Below are positions 47,479 through 56,677 of a stretch of DNA of 64,000 bases, in pieces. This stretch comes from Alteromonas aestuariivivens (GTDB taxonomy: Bacteria > Pseudomonadota > Gammaproteobacteria > Enterobacterales > Alteromonadaceae), in contig NZ_QRHA01000013.1 in NCBI RefSeq assembly GCF_003367475.1, positions 1 to 64,000 on the forward strand, in the 5' to 3' direction. Within the stretch, counting starts at the first letter, position 1, and every line of letters begins with the position of its first letter. The notes under the pieces were generated by a model. The model saw only the letters and a list, made by a program, of their open reading frames with translations. It was not told the origin of the DNA and did no database searches. The translations under genes and the position numbers were made by a program.

Positions 47479-48129
47479 CTAATTCTGCATTGCCTGAATG
47501 AAGGCGTCTGATTCGGCAATTGCTGAGTTCATTTCACTGATTAGGCTTTGCACATCGTTTTCGATGGACGACAGTTCCCCCTGCAAGGCACCAATGGCGT
47601 TGGCATTGAGGTTATGCTTTAAATACAGCACATTGTCATTAAAAGCCCTGAGTACCGGTTCCATGCTGTGTTCCGCTTTGCGCATAGTCTGAATCAGGGA
47701 CTTATAGCGCCCCTGTGTATCCCGAAGCTTCCCGGCACTGGCCCGCTTTAACTCTGCGCTGTCGTATTGTTCTAACTCTTCGTTCCACTCCTCAAACAAA
47801 GCTTCTGCAACACTCTCAATTTTATCAATACGGGAGGATACCTCATCAGCAGCGGCACGGCTGTCTTCGTACTGATCGTTCAGACGGTTGTAGACCCGCT
47901 CCAACTCACCACCATCGTAATTGATCAATGAACTGAACTCTTCCAGCGCCGAACTGAACTGCTCCTGAGCATCCTCCTGAGATTCCTTGGCTTCCTCAAC
48001 CCGGTCAACGAGTATGTCGCGTTTTTCTACGCCCACCTGCTCCCAGGCTGCATAGTAGGCAGACTGGCACCCGCCCAATGTCAGGGCGAACGCCAAAATG
48101 CTGGCTGCAATCCAGTTGTGTTGTTTCAT
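47479..48129 (-). CDS. DUF2959 family lipoprotein
   Basis: A 216-residue lipoprotein with signal peptide and lipobox (ALTLGGC, Cys at about residue 21), followed by a highly helical, charged, probably coiled-coil body (EEAKESQEDAQEQFSSALEE, LNDQYEDSRAAADEVSSRID). DUF2959 is a gammaproteobacterial family without known function. The start at 48129 follows the upstream gene's stop (TGAAATG), so the two are co-translated. It ends three bases from the convergent yihY stop. Confidence 0.85.
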   Translation of the reverse strand: MKQHNWIAASILAFALTLGGCQSAYYAAWEQVGVEKRDILVDRVEEAKESQEDAQEQFSSALEEFSSLINYDGGELERVYNRLNDQYEDSRAAADEVSSRIDKIESVAEALFEEWNEELEQYDSAELKRASAGKLRDTQGRYKSLIQTMRKAEHSMEPVLRAFNDNVLYLKHNLNANAIGALQGELSSIENDVQSLISEMNSAIAESDAFIQAMQN

Positions 48130-48130
48130 T

Positions 48131-48367
48131 TCAGAATCCGGGCCCCCGATAGCGGGCGGCATCAATAATTGACCAAATGTGAAAAATCACACCAATCGGC
48201 CACAGGAAGATGAAAATCACCGTTGCAGCCAGACCGTAACAGACGGCGCATATCAGAAAAAACATCAGTGCGGAGAGAATTCGCCCCTGCACCAGTTGCC
48301 CGAGCCCCGGGATAAAAAAATTACAAATCGCAGCAATCACATTCCCACCGGATCCTTGACCTGACAT
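48131..48367 (-). CDS. Small two-helix membrane protein
   Basis: A 78-residue protein with a likely amphipathic start (NVIAAICNFFIPGLGQLVQGR), a hydrophobic stretch from about residue 31 to 58, and a final SIIDAARYRGPGF. The IPGLGQLVQGR motif resembles TM2-like and related small membrane proteins. No function can be assigned. It is directly upstream of the DUF2959 lipoprotein gene in the same transcript. Confidence 0.75.
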   Translation of the reverse strand: MSGQGSGGNVIAAICNFFIPGLGQLVQGRILSALMFFLICAVCYGLAATVIFIFLWPIGVIFHIWSIIDAARYRGPGF

Positions 48368-48520
48368 ACATTCTTCCTCACATTAGTAGCAGTTAATTTG
48401 ACGCGCGTTAAATTGAAGCCAAACTGGCATCAGGTATAACCATCAGGTTTAACCAGAAACGCGGCAGATAATTGTTAAAGCTAAACCAAATCCCTGTCAT
48501 TCACAACGTACTGAAATAAA

Positions 48521-49495
48521 ATGAAACGACTTTATCCGGATACAAGCAGCTATATGAACGGGTATCTGGATACCGAGGACGGATACTCGCTGTACTATGA
48601 ACAAAGCGGGGCTCCGGACGGTATCCCGGTTTTGTATTTGCACGGCGGCCCCGGTGCAGGGCTGTCACCCAATTACAAATCCTTTTTTGATGCAAACCGC
48701 TATCGTATCATTGCGTTCGAGCAACGCGGTTGCGGTCGCAGCCAGCCTTTCGGCAGCCTCACAAACAACACAACGGCCCACAGTCTTGAGGATATCCAGC
48801 GACTACGTCAACATCTGGGAATCGAGCAATGGGTATTGTTTGGGGGCTCATGGGGGGCAACTCTGGCACTGTTATCAGCCATTCAACATCCCCATACAGT
48901 GCGAGGCATGGTACTTAGGGGCGTATTTCTTGGTCGTCAGGAAGACCGGGAGTGGTTTCTTGGCCCCAACGGGGGGGCTGCCCATATGTTTCCTGAATAT
49001 TACCGCCAGTTCATACAGGGCATCGATAGCCCCAGCGTCGACAGCATCTGCCAGCACTACCACAATGCATTCCGGCAGAAATGTGAGTTAAGCCGCGTTG
49101 CAGCGCTCAAGCGCTGGTATCTTTGGGAGGAAAGACTCTCCCGGCTTGTATTACCCCCAGGCACCGGTGAATTTACTGCCCATTATCCCGTCCCACTGAT
49201 GACCAGCCTGGCAAAACTGGAGTGCCATTACCTGATAAATCGTTGTTTCATTGAAAACAATTACATACTCGACAACATTCACCGCATTGCTACAATTCCT
49301 GCCACCGTCATTCATGGCCGTTACGATATGATCTGCAAACTCGAAGGCGCAGATACGCTTGTCCGTGGATGGCCCGCGGCCCAGTTGCAGATCGTTGCAG
49401 ACTGTGGTCACAGTACCTCGGAACCGGGTATTGCACACGCTCTGTGCCGGGCGACACGGGATATGGCCAGATTTATTGAGGAAAATAGCACATGA
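48521..49495 (+). CDS. pip: Prolyl aminopeptidase (alpha/beta hydrolase, S33)
   Basis: A 324-residue enzyme that removes N-terminal proline from peptides. It has the oxyanion region LYLHGGPGAGLSPNYKSFF, the RGCGRS family motif in FEQRGCGRSQPF, the nucleophile elbow GGSWGATLAL, an acidic residue in GRYDMICK and the His in DCGHSTSEPG. The length is normal for the proline iminopeptidase family. The stop overlaps the dtd start by 4 bases, so the two form an operon. Confidence 0.93.
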   Translation: MKRLYPDTSSYMNGYLDTEDGYSLYYEQSGAPDGIPVLYLHGGPGAGLSPNYKSFFDANRYRIIAFEQRGCGRSQPFGSLTNNTTAHSLEDIQRLRQHLGIEQWVLFGGSWGATLALLSAIQHPHTVRGMVLRGVFLGRQEDREWFLGPNGGAAHMFPEYYRQFIQGIDSPSVDSICQHYHNAFRQKCELSRVAALKRWYLWEERLSRLVLPPGTGEFTAHYPVPLMTSLAKLECHYLINRCFIENNYILDNIHRIATIPATVIHGRYDMICKLEGADTLVRGWPAAQLQIVADCGHSTSEPGIAHALCRATRDMARFIEENST

Positions 49496-49929
49496 TTGGA
49501 TTAATCCAGCGGGTCCGGGAGGCAAGTGTCACCGTTAGCTCGGAAAAGATAAGTGAAATTGGTCATGGGATCCTGCTGCTACTTGGCGTGGAGAGAAATG
49601 ACGGAGCAGAACAAATCGAAAAACTGGCCCGCAAAATCAGTCAGTATCGAATATTCAGTGACGCGGAAGGCAAAATGAACCTCAACGTTGAACAGGTTGG
49701 TGGTGAGATCCTGGTGGTTTCCCAGTTTACCCTTGTAGCCGACACTCAAAAAGGCAACCGCCCGGGTTTCTCCCGTGGCGCATCGCCTCAGCACGGGCAG
49801 CAAATCTATCAGGCGTTTGTAGAAGAATTGAAAAGCAAGGGGCTAAAGGTATCAACCGGTGAGTTTGGTGCGGATATGCAGGTCGCGCTGACTAACGATG
49901 GCCCCGTCACCTTCCATTTTCAGGTTTAG
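49492..49929 (+). CDS. dtd: D-aminoacyl-tRNA deacylase
   Basis: A 145-residue proofreading enzyme that frees tRNA from D-amino acids. It has the family start MIGLIQRVREASVTV and the catalytic SQFTLVADTQKGNRPGFS, plus the C-terminal GPVTFHFQV with the Gly-cis-Pro motif (NDGPVT). The length is equal to E. coli Dtd. The start lies in an ATGA overlap with pip. The dtd-yiiD neighbourhood is conserved in E. coli. Confidence 0.97.
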   Translation: MIGLIQRVREASVTVSSEKISEIGHGILLLLGVERNDGAEQIEKLARKISQYRIFSDAEGKMNLNVEQVGGEILVVSQFTLVADTQKGNRPGFSRGASPQHGQQIYQAFVEELKSKGLKVSTGEFGADMQVALTNDGPVTFHFQV

Positions 49930-50067
49930 CCCGAACCTTACATTCCGCCGGTAACAATTGTGCCTTCGGCACAGGGCCTTTTACTCCTAGAATTGCTTTA
50001 GGGCTTGTGAGCCGCCTCGCCATGAGTTCTAATGAGAGTATTGCCTGATAATACAAATTAGATTGCC

Positions 50068-50991
50068 GTGTTCAGAGTCGTCACCCCAAAAAACGATCAG
50101 GAGTTTGAAAAGTACTTCGCGTTTCGATGGCAGTATCTGCGTCAGCCCTGGAACTTTCCGCCCGGTTCAGAAAAAGACGAGTACGAACAGGTTGCCGAGC
50201 ATCGCATGATTGTCAATAGCGAGGGCGAGGTGGTGGCCTGTGGCCGGGTCCACATGAACACCGCTGAAGAGGCCCAAATCAGGCACATTGCGGTGCATTC
50301 CGCCTACCATCGTCGAGGCCTTGGCCAGATGATGCTCGGGGCCCTTGAGGCCGTCGCACGGGACCAGGGAGCGATTCGTGCAGTCACCAACAGCCGGGAA
50401 ATTTCCATTCCTTTTTTTTCGTCCTGTGGCTTCGTGATTGAACGGGAAGCCCCAACCGAACTTGGCTTGCTTAAACGCCAGCAAATGGTCAAGAAGCTCA
50501 CCGACCTCAGCTCATTGGTTCTGCATCCCAAATGGTGCACAGAGTTGCAAAAGACATGGAGCGAAACCATCCCCATTACCGAACACATGGGCATTAAACT
50601 GCACCAGTACACCGGTAAAACTCTGGAAACCCGCGCCTCACTGAATAAGAACATCAATGTGCACGGAACCATGTTCGCGGGCAGTATTTTTTCACTGGCC
50701 ACCTTAACCGGATGGGGCATGATTTTCCTTCAGCTAAAAGAAAAGCAGCTTGAAGGCGACATTGTCCTTGGTGACGGTGACATTCATTACCACAAGCCCA
50801 TCACCATGCGTCCACGGGCCAAATGCAACATTGAATCACTGAGCGGCAAGTTTTCTATCCTGGAAAGTAACAAGAAGTGCAAAATAACGCTGCAGGTTAA
50901 TATACTCGATGACGATACCCCCGTGGCCGAGTTCAAAGGGGTTTACTGGATTCTGCCCGGCAAAGAAGCAAGCGACGCAAAACGCACTTAA
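50068..50991 (+). CDS. yiiD: Two-domain GNAT acetyltransferase/thioesterase-like protein (YiiD)
   Basis: A 307-residue fusion. Residues about 1-145 form a GNAT acetyltransferase with the acetyl-CoA loop VHSAYHRRGLGQMML. Residues about 155-305 form a hotdog thioesterase-like domain (YiiD_C), with NVHGTMFAGSIFSLATLTGWG. E. coli YiiD has the same architecture and neighbours dtd; there it has been linked to fatty acid synthesis (also called FabY). The start is GTG at 50068 with a weak ribosome site. It converges on rpoH through a shared terminator. Confidence 0.88.
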   Translation: MFRVVTPKNDQEFEKYFAFRWQYLRQPWNFPPGSEKDEYEQVAEHRMIVNSEGEVVACGRVHMNTAEEAQIRHIAVHSAYHRRGLGQMMLGALEAVARDQGAIRAVTNSREISIPFFSSCGFVIEREAPTELGLLKRQQMVKKLTDLSSLVLHPKWCTELQKTWSETIPITEHMGIKLHQYTGKTLETRASLNKNINVHGTMFAGSIFSLATLTGWGMIFLQLKEKQLEGDIVLGDGDIHYHKPITMRPRAKCNIESLSGKFSILESNKKCKITLQVNILDDDTPVAEFKGVYWILPGKEASDAKRT

Positions 50992-51017
50992 ACCGTTCAG
51001 GATGGGACAACCAGCAC

Positions 51018-51046
51018 AAAAAAAGCGCCGTAAATGGCGCTTTTTT
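51018..51046. terminator. Bidirectional terminator between yiiD and rpoH
   Basis: GCGCC and GGCGC pair around a GTAAAT loop, flanked by A7 on one side and T6 on the other, so it works on both strands. Confidence 0.9.
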
Positions 51047-51062
51047 CATGCTGACTTTGCGC

Positions 51063-51917
51063 TTACGCAGTCATTGCCGCCTGAAGTTTCTTCATGGCGT
51101 TCTTTTCTATCTGGCGTACGCGCTCTGCAGATACCTGGTATTTATCAGCAAGATCCTGCAGGGTAATTTTGTTATCAGCCAACCAGCGGGTCTCTATAAT
51201 GTCCTGGCTGCGCTCGTCGAGCGTTTTGATTGCAGAGTACAAACGCTTGCTGGCGTTGGCATCCCAATCGTTATTAATTACGTCCATCTCAACGTCGGCA
51301 CTTTTGTCTTCCAGATACTGTACCGGAGCAAAACTTCCACTTTCGTCGTCGTCAGCACTCAGATCAAAGGCCTGGTCCTGGCTGCTCATGCGGGCTTCCA
51401 TCTGCAGCACTTCCTTGGTGCTGACACCCAGTTCTTCGGCCACCGTCTGCACTTCCTCGTGGGTGAACCAGCCAAGGCGCTTTTTCGCTTTGCGCAAATT
51501 GAAAAACAGTTTGCGCTGCGCTTTGGTAGTAGCAACTTTCACAATGCGCCAGTTTTTGAGCACAAACTCGTGAATTTCAGCTTTTATCCAATGAACCGCA
51601 AAAGACACCAGACGAACGCCCACGGAGGGGTCAAAACGTTTTACTGCTTTCATCAAACCGATGTTACCTTCCTGAATCAGGTCAGCCTGCGGTAAACCGT
51701 AACCGGAGTAAGATTTGGCGATATGCACCACAAAGCGCAGGTGTGACATAACCAGCTTTCTCGCCGCTTCGATGTCATCGTCTTCCCGCAAACGCAGTGC
51801 CAGTTCACGCTCTTCCTCGGCGCTCAGCATATTGATAGAGCTGACAGCCTGAATGTAACCTTCGATGCTACCATTGTGTGGTACGGAAAGTGCCATGGAA
51901 TGCATGTTTTTGCTCAT
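51063..51917 (-). CDS. rpoH: RNA polymerase sigma factor RpoH (sigma-32)
   Basis: A 284-residue heat-shock sigma factor. Region 2 has [40 protein letters not shown] and [43 protein letters not shown] (the RpoH box), and region 4 has [26 protein letters not shown]. The start at 51917 ([10 protein letters not shown]) has GGTG upstream and is the family standard. In E. coli rpoH follows ftsX directly; here two EAL-HDOD genes on the other strand separate them. Confidence 0.98.
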   Translation of the reverse strand: MSKNMHSMALSVPHNGSIEGYIQAVSSINMLSAEEERELALRLREDDDIEAARKLVMSHLRFVVHIAKSYSGYGLPQADLIQEGNIGLMKAVKRFDPSVGVRLVSFAVHWIKAEIHEFVLKNWRIVKVATTKAQRKLFFNLRKAKKRLGWFTHEEVQTVAEELGVSTKEVLQMEARMSSQDQAFDLSADDDESGSFAPVQYLEDKSADVEMDVINNDWDANASKRLYSAIKTLDERSQDIIETRWLADNKITLQDLADKYQVSAERVRQIEKNAMKKLQAAMTA

Positions 51918-52279
51918 ATTCACCTCAATTATCCAAGCACCCCAGTCTAACAAAAAACGCGGTGCCTTTCGAGTCCATTTTCCCGCGTCATACAGCTTCG
52001 GGAATTAGGAAATAGGGTTCTTTGTCTCAAATACAAGACCGGCAACAGCATAAAAAGTTTCATTGCCACCGGCAGATTATAAGTTCAAATCGCTAATAGC
52101 CCCAGTCTATACCACAATCTGTTGCCTTTGACAGCCCCTTTGTCGCAGATGACCGCTGCTCGCCGAGGGAGGCCAATTACCCGCGGGCCCTTCACTTATT
52201 TTCAGATTCAGTTAAAGTAACTCGAATCAGTAAGGCGAAGCACAGGACTGCTGGCCTATACCAGTGCAGTGAGGACACC
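51918..52279. other. Intergenic region between rpoH and the first EAL-HDOD gene
   Basis: About 360 bases between divergent genes. It must hold the promoters of both. I found no gene, repeat or confident promoter motif by eye. Confidence 0.5.
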
Positions 52280-53530
52280 ATGTTTGCATATGTGGCGCGA
52301 CAACCGATATTTGACGCGAACCAGGAAGTCTATGCGTATGAGCTTCTTTTTCGAAACGGCGAAGACAACTGTTTTCCAGACATTTCCCCCGATGAGGCAA
52401 CATCAAAAATACTGGCAGGCAGCCACTTGTCCGCTGGCTTGGAGGAAGTAGTAGGCAGTCATCCTGCATTCATCAATTTTCACCGCGACACCCTGATCAA
52501 TCACTTTCCAACCTCACTTCACCCGGGCAAGGTCGTCATTGAGATTGTTGAGACCGTAGAGGTTGACGAGCAACTGATTGAAGCGTGCAAACACATTTAC
52601 GAAATGGGCTACTCACTGGCACTGGACGACTACGATGCCCTGCCTAAGTGGGCTCCATTCCTCGACTTTGTCAGCATTGTGAAGTTTGACATCACCACCA
52701 TCAGCGAAGAGCAACTGCGAGCTACAATTCCTGCTTTAAAGGCACGCAACATTCAATTGGTTGCTGAAAAAATCGAGACCCATCAGCAGTTTGAGTACTA
52801 CAAATCTTTGGGGTTTGATTTTTTCCAGGGCTACTTTCTTGCCCGGCCTGAGGTAGTGCGCCATCGCAAACTTGGCCCATCCCAACTAACCATGCTGGAA
52901 CTGCTTGCCATCAGCGGCTCAGGTTCGCTGGATTATGAGCAAGTCAACCGCATAGTGGAGCGGGACGTATCATTAACCTATCTGCTGCTTCGGTTTATCA
53001 ATAATCCACTGGTAAACAAGCGCCACAAAATCGGTTCGCTCAAGCATGCCCTGGCGTTTATGGGCGAAGTGGAAATTAAAAAATTTATTGCCCTGGTTTC
53101 TCTGGCAAACCTGTGTAATGACAGTTCAACTGCTTTATTGCAAATGTCATTGGTGCGGGCAAAATTTTGTGAACAAGTCTCGCTGGCACTGAATTTACAG
53201 GAAAACCCACCCACCGGATTTTTAACCGGGTTGCTCTCTATGCTGGATGCCATTATGGCCACCCCCATGCAGGAATTAATGAGCAAAGTCCCTGTCGGTG
53301 AAGCAGTGAAAGAAGCTCTTTGCGGTGAACCCAATGTGCTGTTGGATTGCCTGCAACTGGTGAAACATATCGAGCAGGCAAACTGGAAAGGAGTAAGAAT
53401 CCTGGCCAACAAACATCAACTCAATCAACGCAGGCTGCATCATTTCTATCAGCAGGCCGTGATTTGGGCCAATTCTGTGGGTACATCAGTGGAGCCCTCT
53501 GCCAGCGATACCGAAGCGGAAATGAAATAA
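52280..53530 (+). CDS. EAL-HDOD signalling protein, first of a tandem pair
   Basis: A 416-residue cytoplasmic YuxH-like protein with an N-terminal EAL domain and a C-terminal HDOD domain from about residue 210. EAL is replaced by ELL (Glu21 kept). Other cyclic-di-GMP metal or catalytic positions seem to remain: N in FINFHRD, E in VIEIVET, DD in LALDDYD, K in IVKFDI, E in VAEKIET and Q in FFQGYF. The DDFGTG loop 6 is missing, so it may bind the nucleotide without cleaving it. HDOD lacks the metal-binding HD pair. It is 49% or so similar by eye to the next gene. Confidence 0.9.
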   Translation: MFAYVARQPIFDANQEVYAYELLFRNGEDNCFPDISPDEATSKILAGSHLSAGLEEVVGSHPAFINFHRDTLINHFPTSLHPGKVVIEIVETVEVDEQLIEACKHIYEMGYSLALDDYDALPKWAPFLDFVSIVKFDITTISEEQLRATIPALKARNIQLVAEKIETHQQFEYYKSLGFDFFQGYFLARPEVVRHRKLGPSQLTMLELLAISGSGSLDYEQVNRIVERDVSLTYLLLRFINNPLVNKRHKIGSLKHALAFMGEVEIKKFIALVSLANLCNDSSTALLQMSLVRAKFCEQVSLALNLQENPPTGFLTGLLSMLDAIMATPMQELMSKVPVGEAVKEALCGEPNVLLDCLQLVKHIEQANWKGVRILANKHQLNQRRLHHFYQQAVIWANSVGTSVEPSASDTEAEMK

Positions 53531-53703
53531 CAGGAATATTTTTACATACACAGGTATAATCACCGAATCCCTCTTAAAAAAAGAGGACAACAGTGGTAAA
53601 AATACACAAACAGGGTGATTTGCCGAAAAATCAGGCAGGAAGCCATTAATCGAAAATTTGTCGGTTAAGATGATGCGTTAGATCTAGAGGACTCAGTGGT
53701 CGT

Positions 53704-54942
53704 ATGTTTGCATTTGTAGCTCGTGAGCCGATATTGGATAGGTATAAGGACGTTTATGCCTATGAACTGTTATTTCGTGATGGCAGCGCCGGCGGTTATC
53801 CGGAGCATGATGAAGAAAAGGCCTCTCAAATAGCCCAACGGTTTCATCCGCTCGGTCTGGATGACATCAGTGGTGGCAAAACGTCGTTCATCACCTTTAA
53901 TACAGACACTTTGATTTCGCGCTTCCCCACTACTCTCAATCCGGAGTCCGTTGTCGTCGAACTCGCAGAGAACCCGTCCAATCAGTCTGGCCTGATCGAA
54001 GCCTGCGAATACATCAAGCAGTTGGGATTCAAGCTTGCTATTGATGACCCTATGATGTTAAGCGGTAAACACCCCATCTTTCCGCTGATAGATATTGTTA
54101 AAGTCGACGTTTCCCAAGGCCGTTACGAACAAATCGAAAAAAATATTCCGCGCTTTCTGAATTCAAGGATCAAACTGGTCGCCGAACAGGTGAATACTTA
54201 TCAGGATTTTAATACCTGCCGGGATTTAGGCTTCGATTTTTTCCAGGGGTATTTCTTTGCCCAACCCGAAGCCAGGATCCAGCGTCAGCTTCCCGCTTCC
54301 AAAATGAACCTGGTCGAGTTGATCGGTGCCAGTTCCCAAAGCAGTTTTGATCTGAACCGTATCAATCAAATCATTGAACGGGATGCAGCATTAAGCTATC
54401 TGCTGCTGAAATTCATCAATAACCCCACCATCAACAAGCGATATAAAATTAGCTCTCTCAAGCACGCACTCAACTACATGGGTGAAGTTGAAATCAAGAA
54501 GTTTATTGCCCTTTTGTCTCTGGCCAATCTGGGAGACGACAAACCACTGGAGCTTATCCATATGTCGCTGGTGCGAGCCAAATTTTTTGATCTGCTCGCG
54601 CAGGAGCGCAGGTTGAGCGTCGATCCTCCCGTAGGCTTTCTGGTTGGACTGTTTTCGCTGCTTGATGCCCTGTTGGACAGGGAAATGTCGGAGATCCTCA
54701 AACAATTACCACTGGATGAAGAAGTCAACGATGCACTGATGGGCAGATCTCCTGAGTTTAATCAGTACACCAATCTGGTGAGAGGATTTGAAGGTGCGCT
54801 ATGGCTGAATGTGATCAAACAGTCAAAAAGCATGGGCATTGATCAAAAGCACCTGCACAGCCTTTATAATCAGGCCATCGTCTGGGGCAATGGGGTCCGA
54901 AGTACCATTTCAGCTCACTTCCCCAAACCCGTAATCCGCTAA
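53704..54942 (+). CDS. EAL-HDOD signalling protein, second of a tandem pair
   Basis: A 412-residue paralogue of the previous gene, same architecture. Shared stretches include VYAYELLFR, SYLLLKFINNP, SSLKHALNYMGEVEIKKFIALLSLANL and MSLVRAKF. The EAL domain is more decayed: the metal-ligand asparagine of FINF is threonine (SFITFN), AEKIE is AEQVN, and loop 6 is IDDPMML. It is unlikely to hydrolyse cyclic di-GMP and is probably a sensor or partner scaffold. The 170-base gap contains a small CCTCTT/AAGAGG hairpin. Confidence 0.9.
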   Translation: MFAFVAREPILDRYKDVYAYELLFRDGSAGGYPEHDEEKASQIAQRFHPLGLDDISGGKTSFITFNTDTLISRFPTTLNPESVVVELAENPSNQSGLIEACEYIKQLGFKLAIDDPMMLSGKHPIFPLIDIVKVDVSQGRYEQIEKNIPRFLNSRIKLVAEQVNTYQDFNTCRDLGFDFFQGYFFAQPEARIQRQLPASKMNLVELIGASSQSSFDLNRINQIIERDAALSYLLLKFINNPTINKRYKISSLKHALNYMGEVEIKKFIALLSLANLGDDKPLELIHMSLVRAKFFDLLAQERRLSVDPPVGFLVGLFSLLDALLDREMSEILKQLPLDEEVNDALMGRSPEFNQYTNLVRGFEGALWLNVIKQSKSMGIDQKHLHSLYNQAIVWGNGVRSTISAHFPKPVIR

Positions 54943-54955
54943 TCCGCTAATCCGC
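54932..54955. repeat. Three tandem copies of an 8-base unit
   Basis: TAATCCGC is repeated three times in a row across the stop codon of the second EAL-HDOD gene. The second copy supplies the TAA stop, so gain or loss of a copy would leave the protein unchanged as long as two remain. Confidence 0.9.
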
Positions 54956-54971
54956 TCTGAGCGCCATGGCA

Positions 54972-55952
54972 CTACTTGGGTTCAATTTCCCTGACGTGGC
55001 GCTGAACTGAAATCAATGAACCGACCAGACCAAGCGCGATAGACAATGCAAGCATGGTCAGCAGGGCTGCTCCGGTTAGCCCGGTAATATTGAAATCTTT
55101 TTGATACAAAGCCGCAAACGCCTGAATACTGGAATCCATCCACCACAGAATCAGGATAACCGCAAACCAGGCTATCAGCCCCCCCAGCAAGCCGTACCAG
55201 AAGCCGGTATACAAAAATGGGCGATGAATAAAGGCATCGGTGGCCCCCACCAGCTTCATTACCAGGATCTCATCCCTTTTGTTAAGAATATTCAGGCGTA
55301 TGGTGTTGCCAATGATAAGTACCACCGCAATAAACAATAAACTGCCAATCAGGGTGACCAGTTCTCTGGCCACATCCAGCAGCCCGTACAGACGCTCGAG
55401 CCATTCTATATCCAGCTTGCCAATATCTACTTCACGTTGCTCTTTAAGCTTATTAAGCAGCAACCTGGCTGCCTGTGGGGTGGCGTGTTTTTCTACTGGC
55501 GTCACCAGCACCACATCCGGTAACGGGTTTGCCTCCAGATACGCGATGGCGTCACCCAGACCGGATAAATGCTGAAACTCCTTCAAAGCCTCATCTGCGG
55601 GTATGAAGGTCAGACTGTCAATTTCTGGCCAGGTACCCAGACGGGTCAGCAATTGCTGCGACTGGGCTTCAGACACTGAAGATTTCAGAAACAGTGAGAT
55701 TTCCGATGCCTGTTCCCACCCGGCACTGATTTTCTCGGTATTTTTTACCAGTATGTACAAGGTACTGGGCAGGGTAATACTAAGCCCCAGAACAGCAATC
55801 GTCATGATGGATGCTGCAGGTTGGCGCCACAATTCGCCCAGACTGCCCAGGGCCTGGCGTAAGTGACTGACAAAAAACATGCTTACCGACTGCGCAAAAC
55901 CAATACGTACGTCACTGGCGCCCTGCGGCCGACCTTTGAACAACAGGCTCAC
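54972..55952 (-). CDS. ftsX: Cell division ABC transporter-like permease FtsX
   Basis: A 326-residue inner-membrane protein with four helices (about residues 47-68, 203-225, 252-275, 298-318) and a periplasmic loop between helices 1 and 2. With FtsE it governs septal peptidoglycan hydrolases through EnvC or similar. Family marks are NILNKRDEILVMKLVGATDAFIHRPFLY and a final LISVQRHVREIEPK. Translation begins at GTG overlapping the ftsE stop (GTGA). It ends next to the EAL-HDOD gene, not rpoH. Confidence 0.95.
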   Translation of the reverse strand: MSLLFKGRPQGASDVRIGFAQSVSMFFVSHLRQALGSLGELWRQPAASIMTIAVLGLSITLPSTLYILVKNTEKISAGWEQASEISLFLKSSVSEAQSQQLLTRLGTWPEIDSLTFIPADEALKEFQHLSGLGDAIAYLEANPLPDVVLVTPVEKHATPQAARLLLNKLKEQREVDIGKLDIEWLERLYGLLDVARELVTLIGSLLFIAVVLIIGNTIRLNILNKRDEILVMKLVGATDAFIHRPFLYTGFWYGLLGGLIAWFAVILILWWMDSSIQAFAALYQKDFNITGLTGAALLTMLALSIALGLVGSLISVQRHVREIEPK

Positions 55953-56638
55953 GACCAGTTCTCCCCGAAATCTTCCGTCAGGCCATCCGTGATCATCTGG
56001 CCGTTGCGCAATGTTAATGTCCTGTATTTCATGCGAGCTATCAGCCCCAGGTCGTGCGTGGCAATGAAAACAGATACACCAGCCTGGTTAAAATCTTCGA
56101 ACAGGCGAATAATTTCCATCGACAGTTTAGGATCAAGATTTCCGGTAGGCTCGTCAGCCAGCAACAAGGGGGGCTTATTGACCACAGCCCGGGCAATGCC
56201 TACCCGCTGCTGCTCACCGCCAGACAGCATGATGGGAAGAGCGCGGGCTTTTTCCCGTAAACCCACCATATCCAACGCCGCCTGCACCCGCTTGGTGGTC
56301 TCTTTGTGGGTATAGCCTTCAATAACAAGCGGTAAAGCCACGTTATCGAACACGGTTTTGTCCATCAATAACTGATGGCTTTGAAATATCATGCCAATAT
56401 CACGGCGAATATAAGCAATTTGCCTACGGGTAATGGTATTGAGGTCATGCCCATTGATAAGGACGCGCCCAACCGTCGGGCGCTCCATGATGCTAATCAG
56501 TTTGAGCAGGGTACTTTTTCCGGCCCCCGAGTGCCCGGTCAGAAACGCCATCTCACCGGGTTCGATGTGAAAATTCACCTTACTCAGTGCACGCTGTCCA
56601 CCCGGGTAGGTTTTACTCACCTGCTCAAATTTGATCAT
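55949..56638 (-). CDS. ftsE: Cell division ATP-binding protein FtsE
   Basis: A 229-residue ABC ATPase. Walker A is TGHSGAGKSTLLKL, the signature is LSGGEQQRVGIARA, Walker B is LLLADEPTGNLDP and the H-loop is FIATHDLGLIA. It binds FtsX to power peptidoglycan hydrolase activation at the septum. It overlaps ftsX by 4 bases and lies 39 bases after ftsY, the conserved ftsY-ftsE-ftsX operon. Confidence 0.97.
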   Translation of the reverse strand: MIKFEQVSKTYPGGQRALSKVNFHIEPGEMAFLTGHSGAGKSTLLKLISIMERPTVGRVLINGHDLNTITRRQIAYIRRDIGMIFQSHQLLMDKTVFDNVALPLVIEGYTHKETTKRVQAALDMVGLREKARALPIMLSGGEQQRVGIARAVVNKPPLLLADEPTGNLDPKLSMEIIRLFEDFNQAGVSVFIATHDLGLIARMKYRTLTLRNGQMITDGLTEDFGENWS

Positions 56639-56677
56639 GGTTTCATCCTGCTTCGATCAATGGCATTTCAGTTTGGT

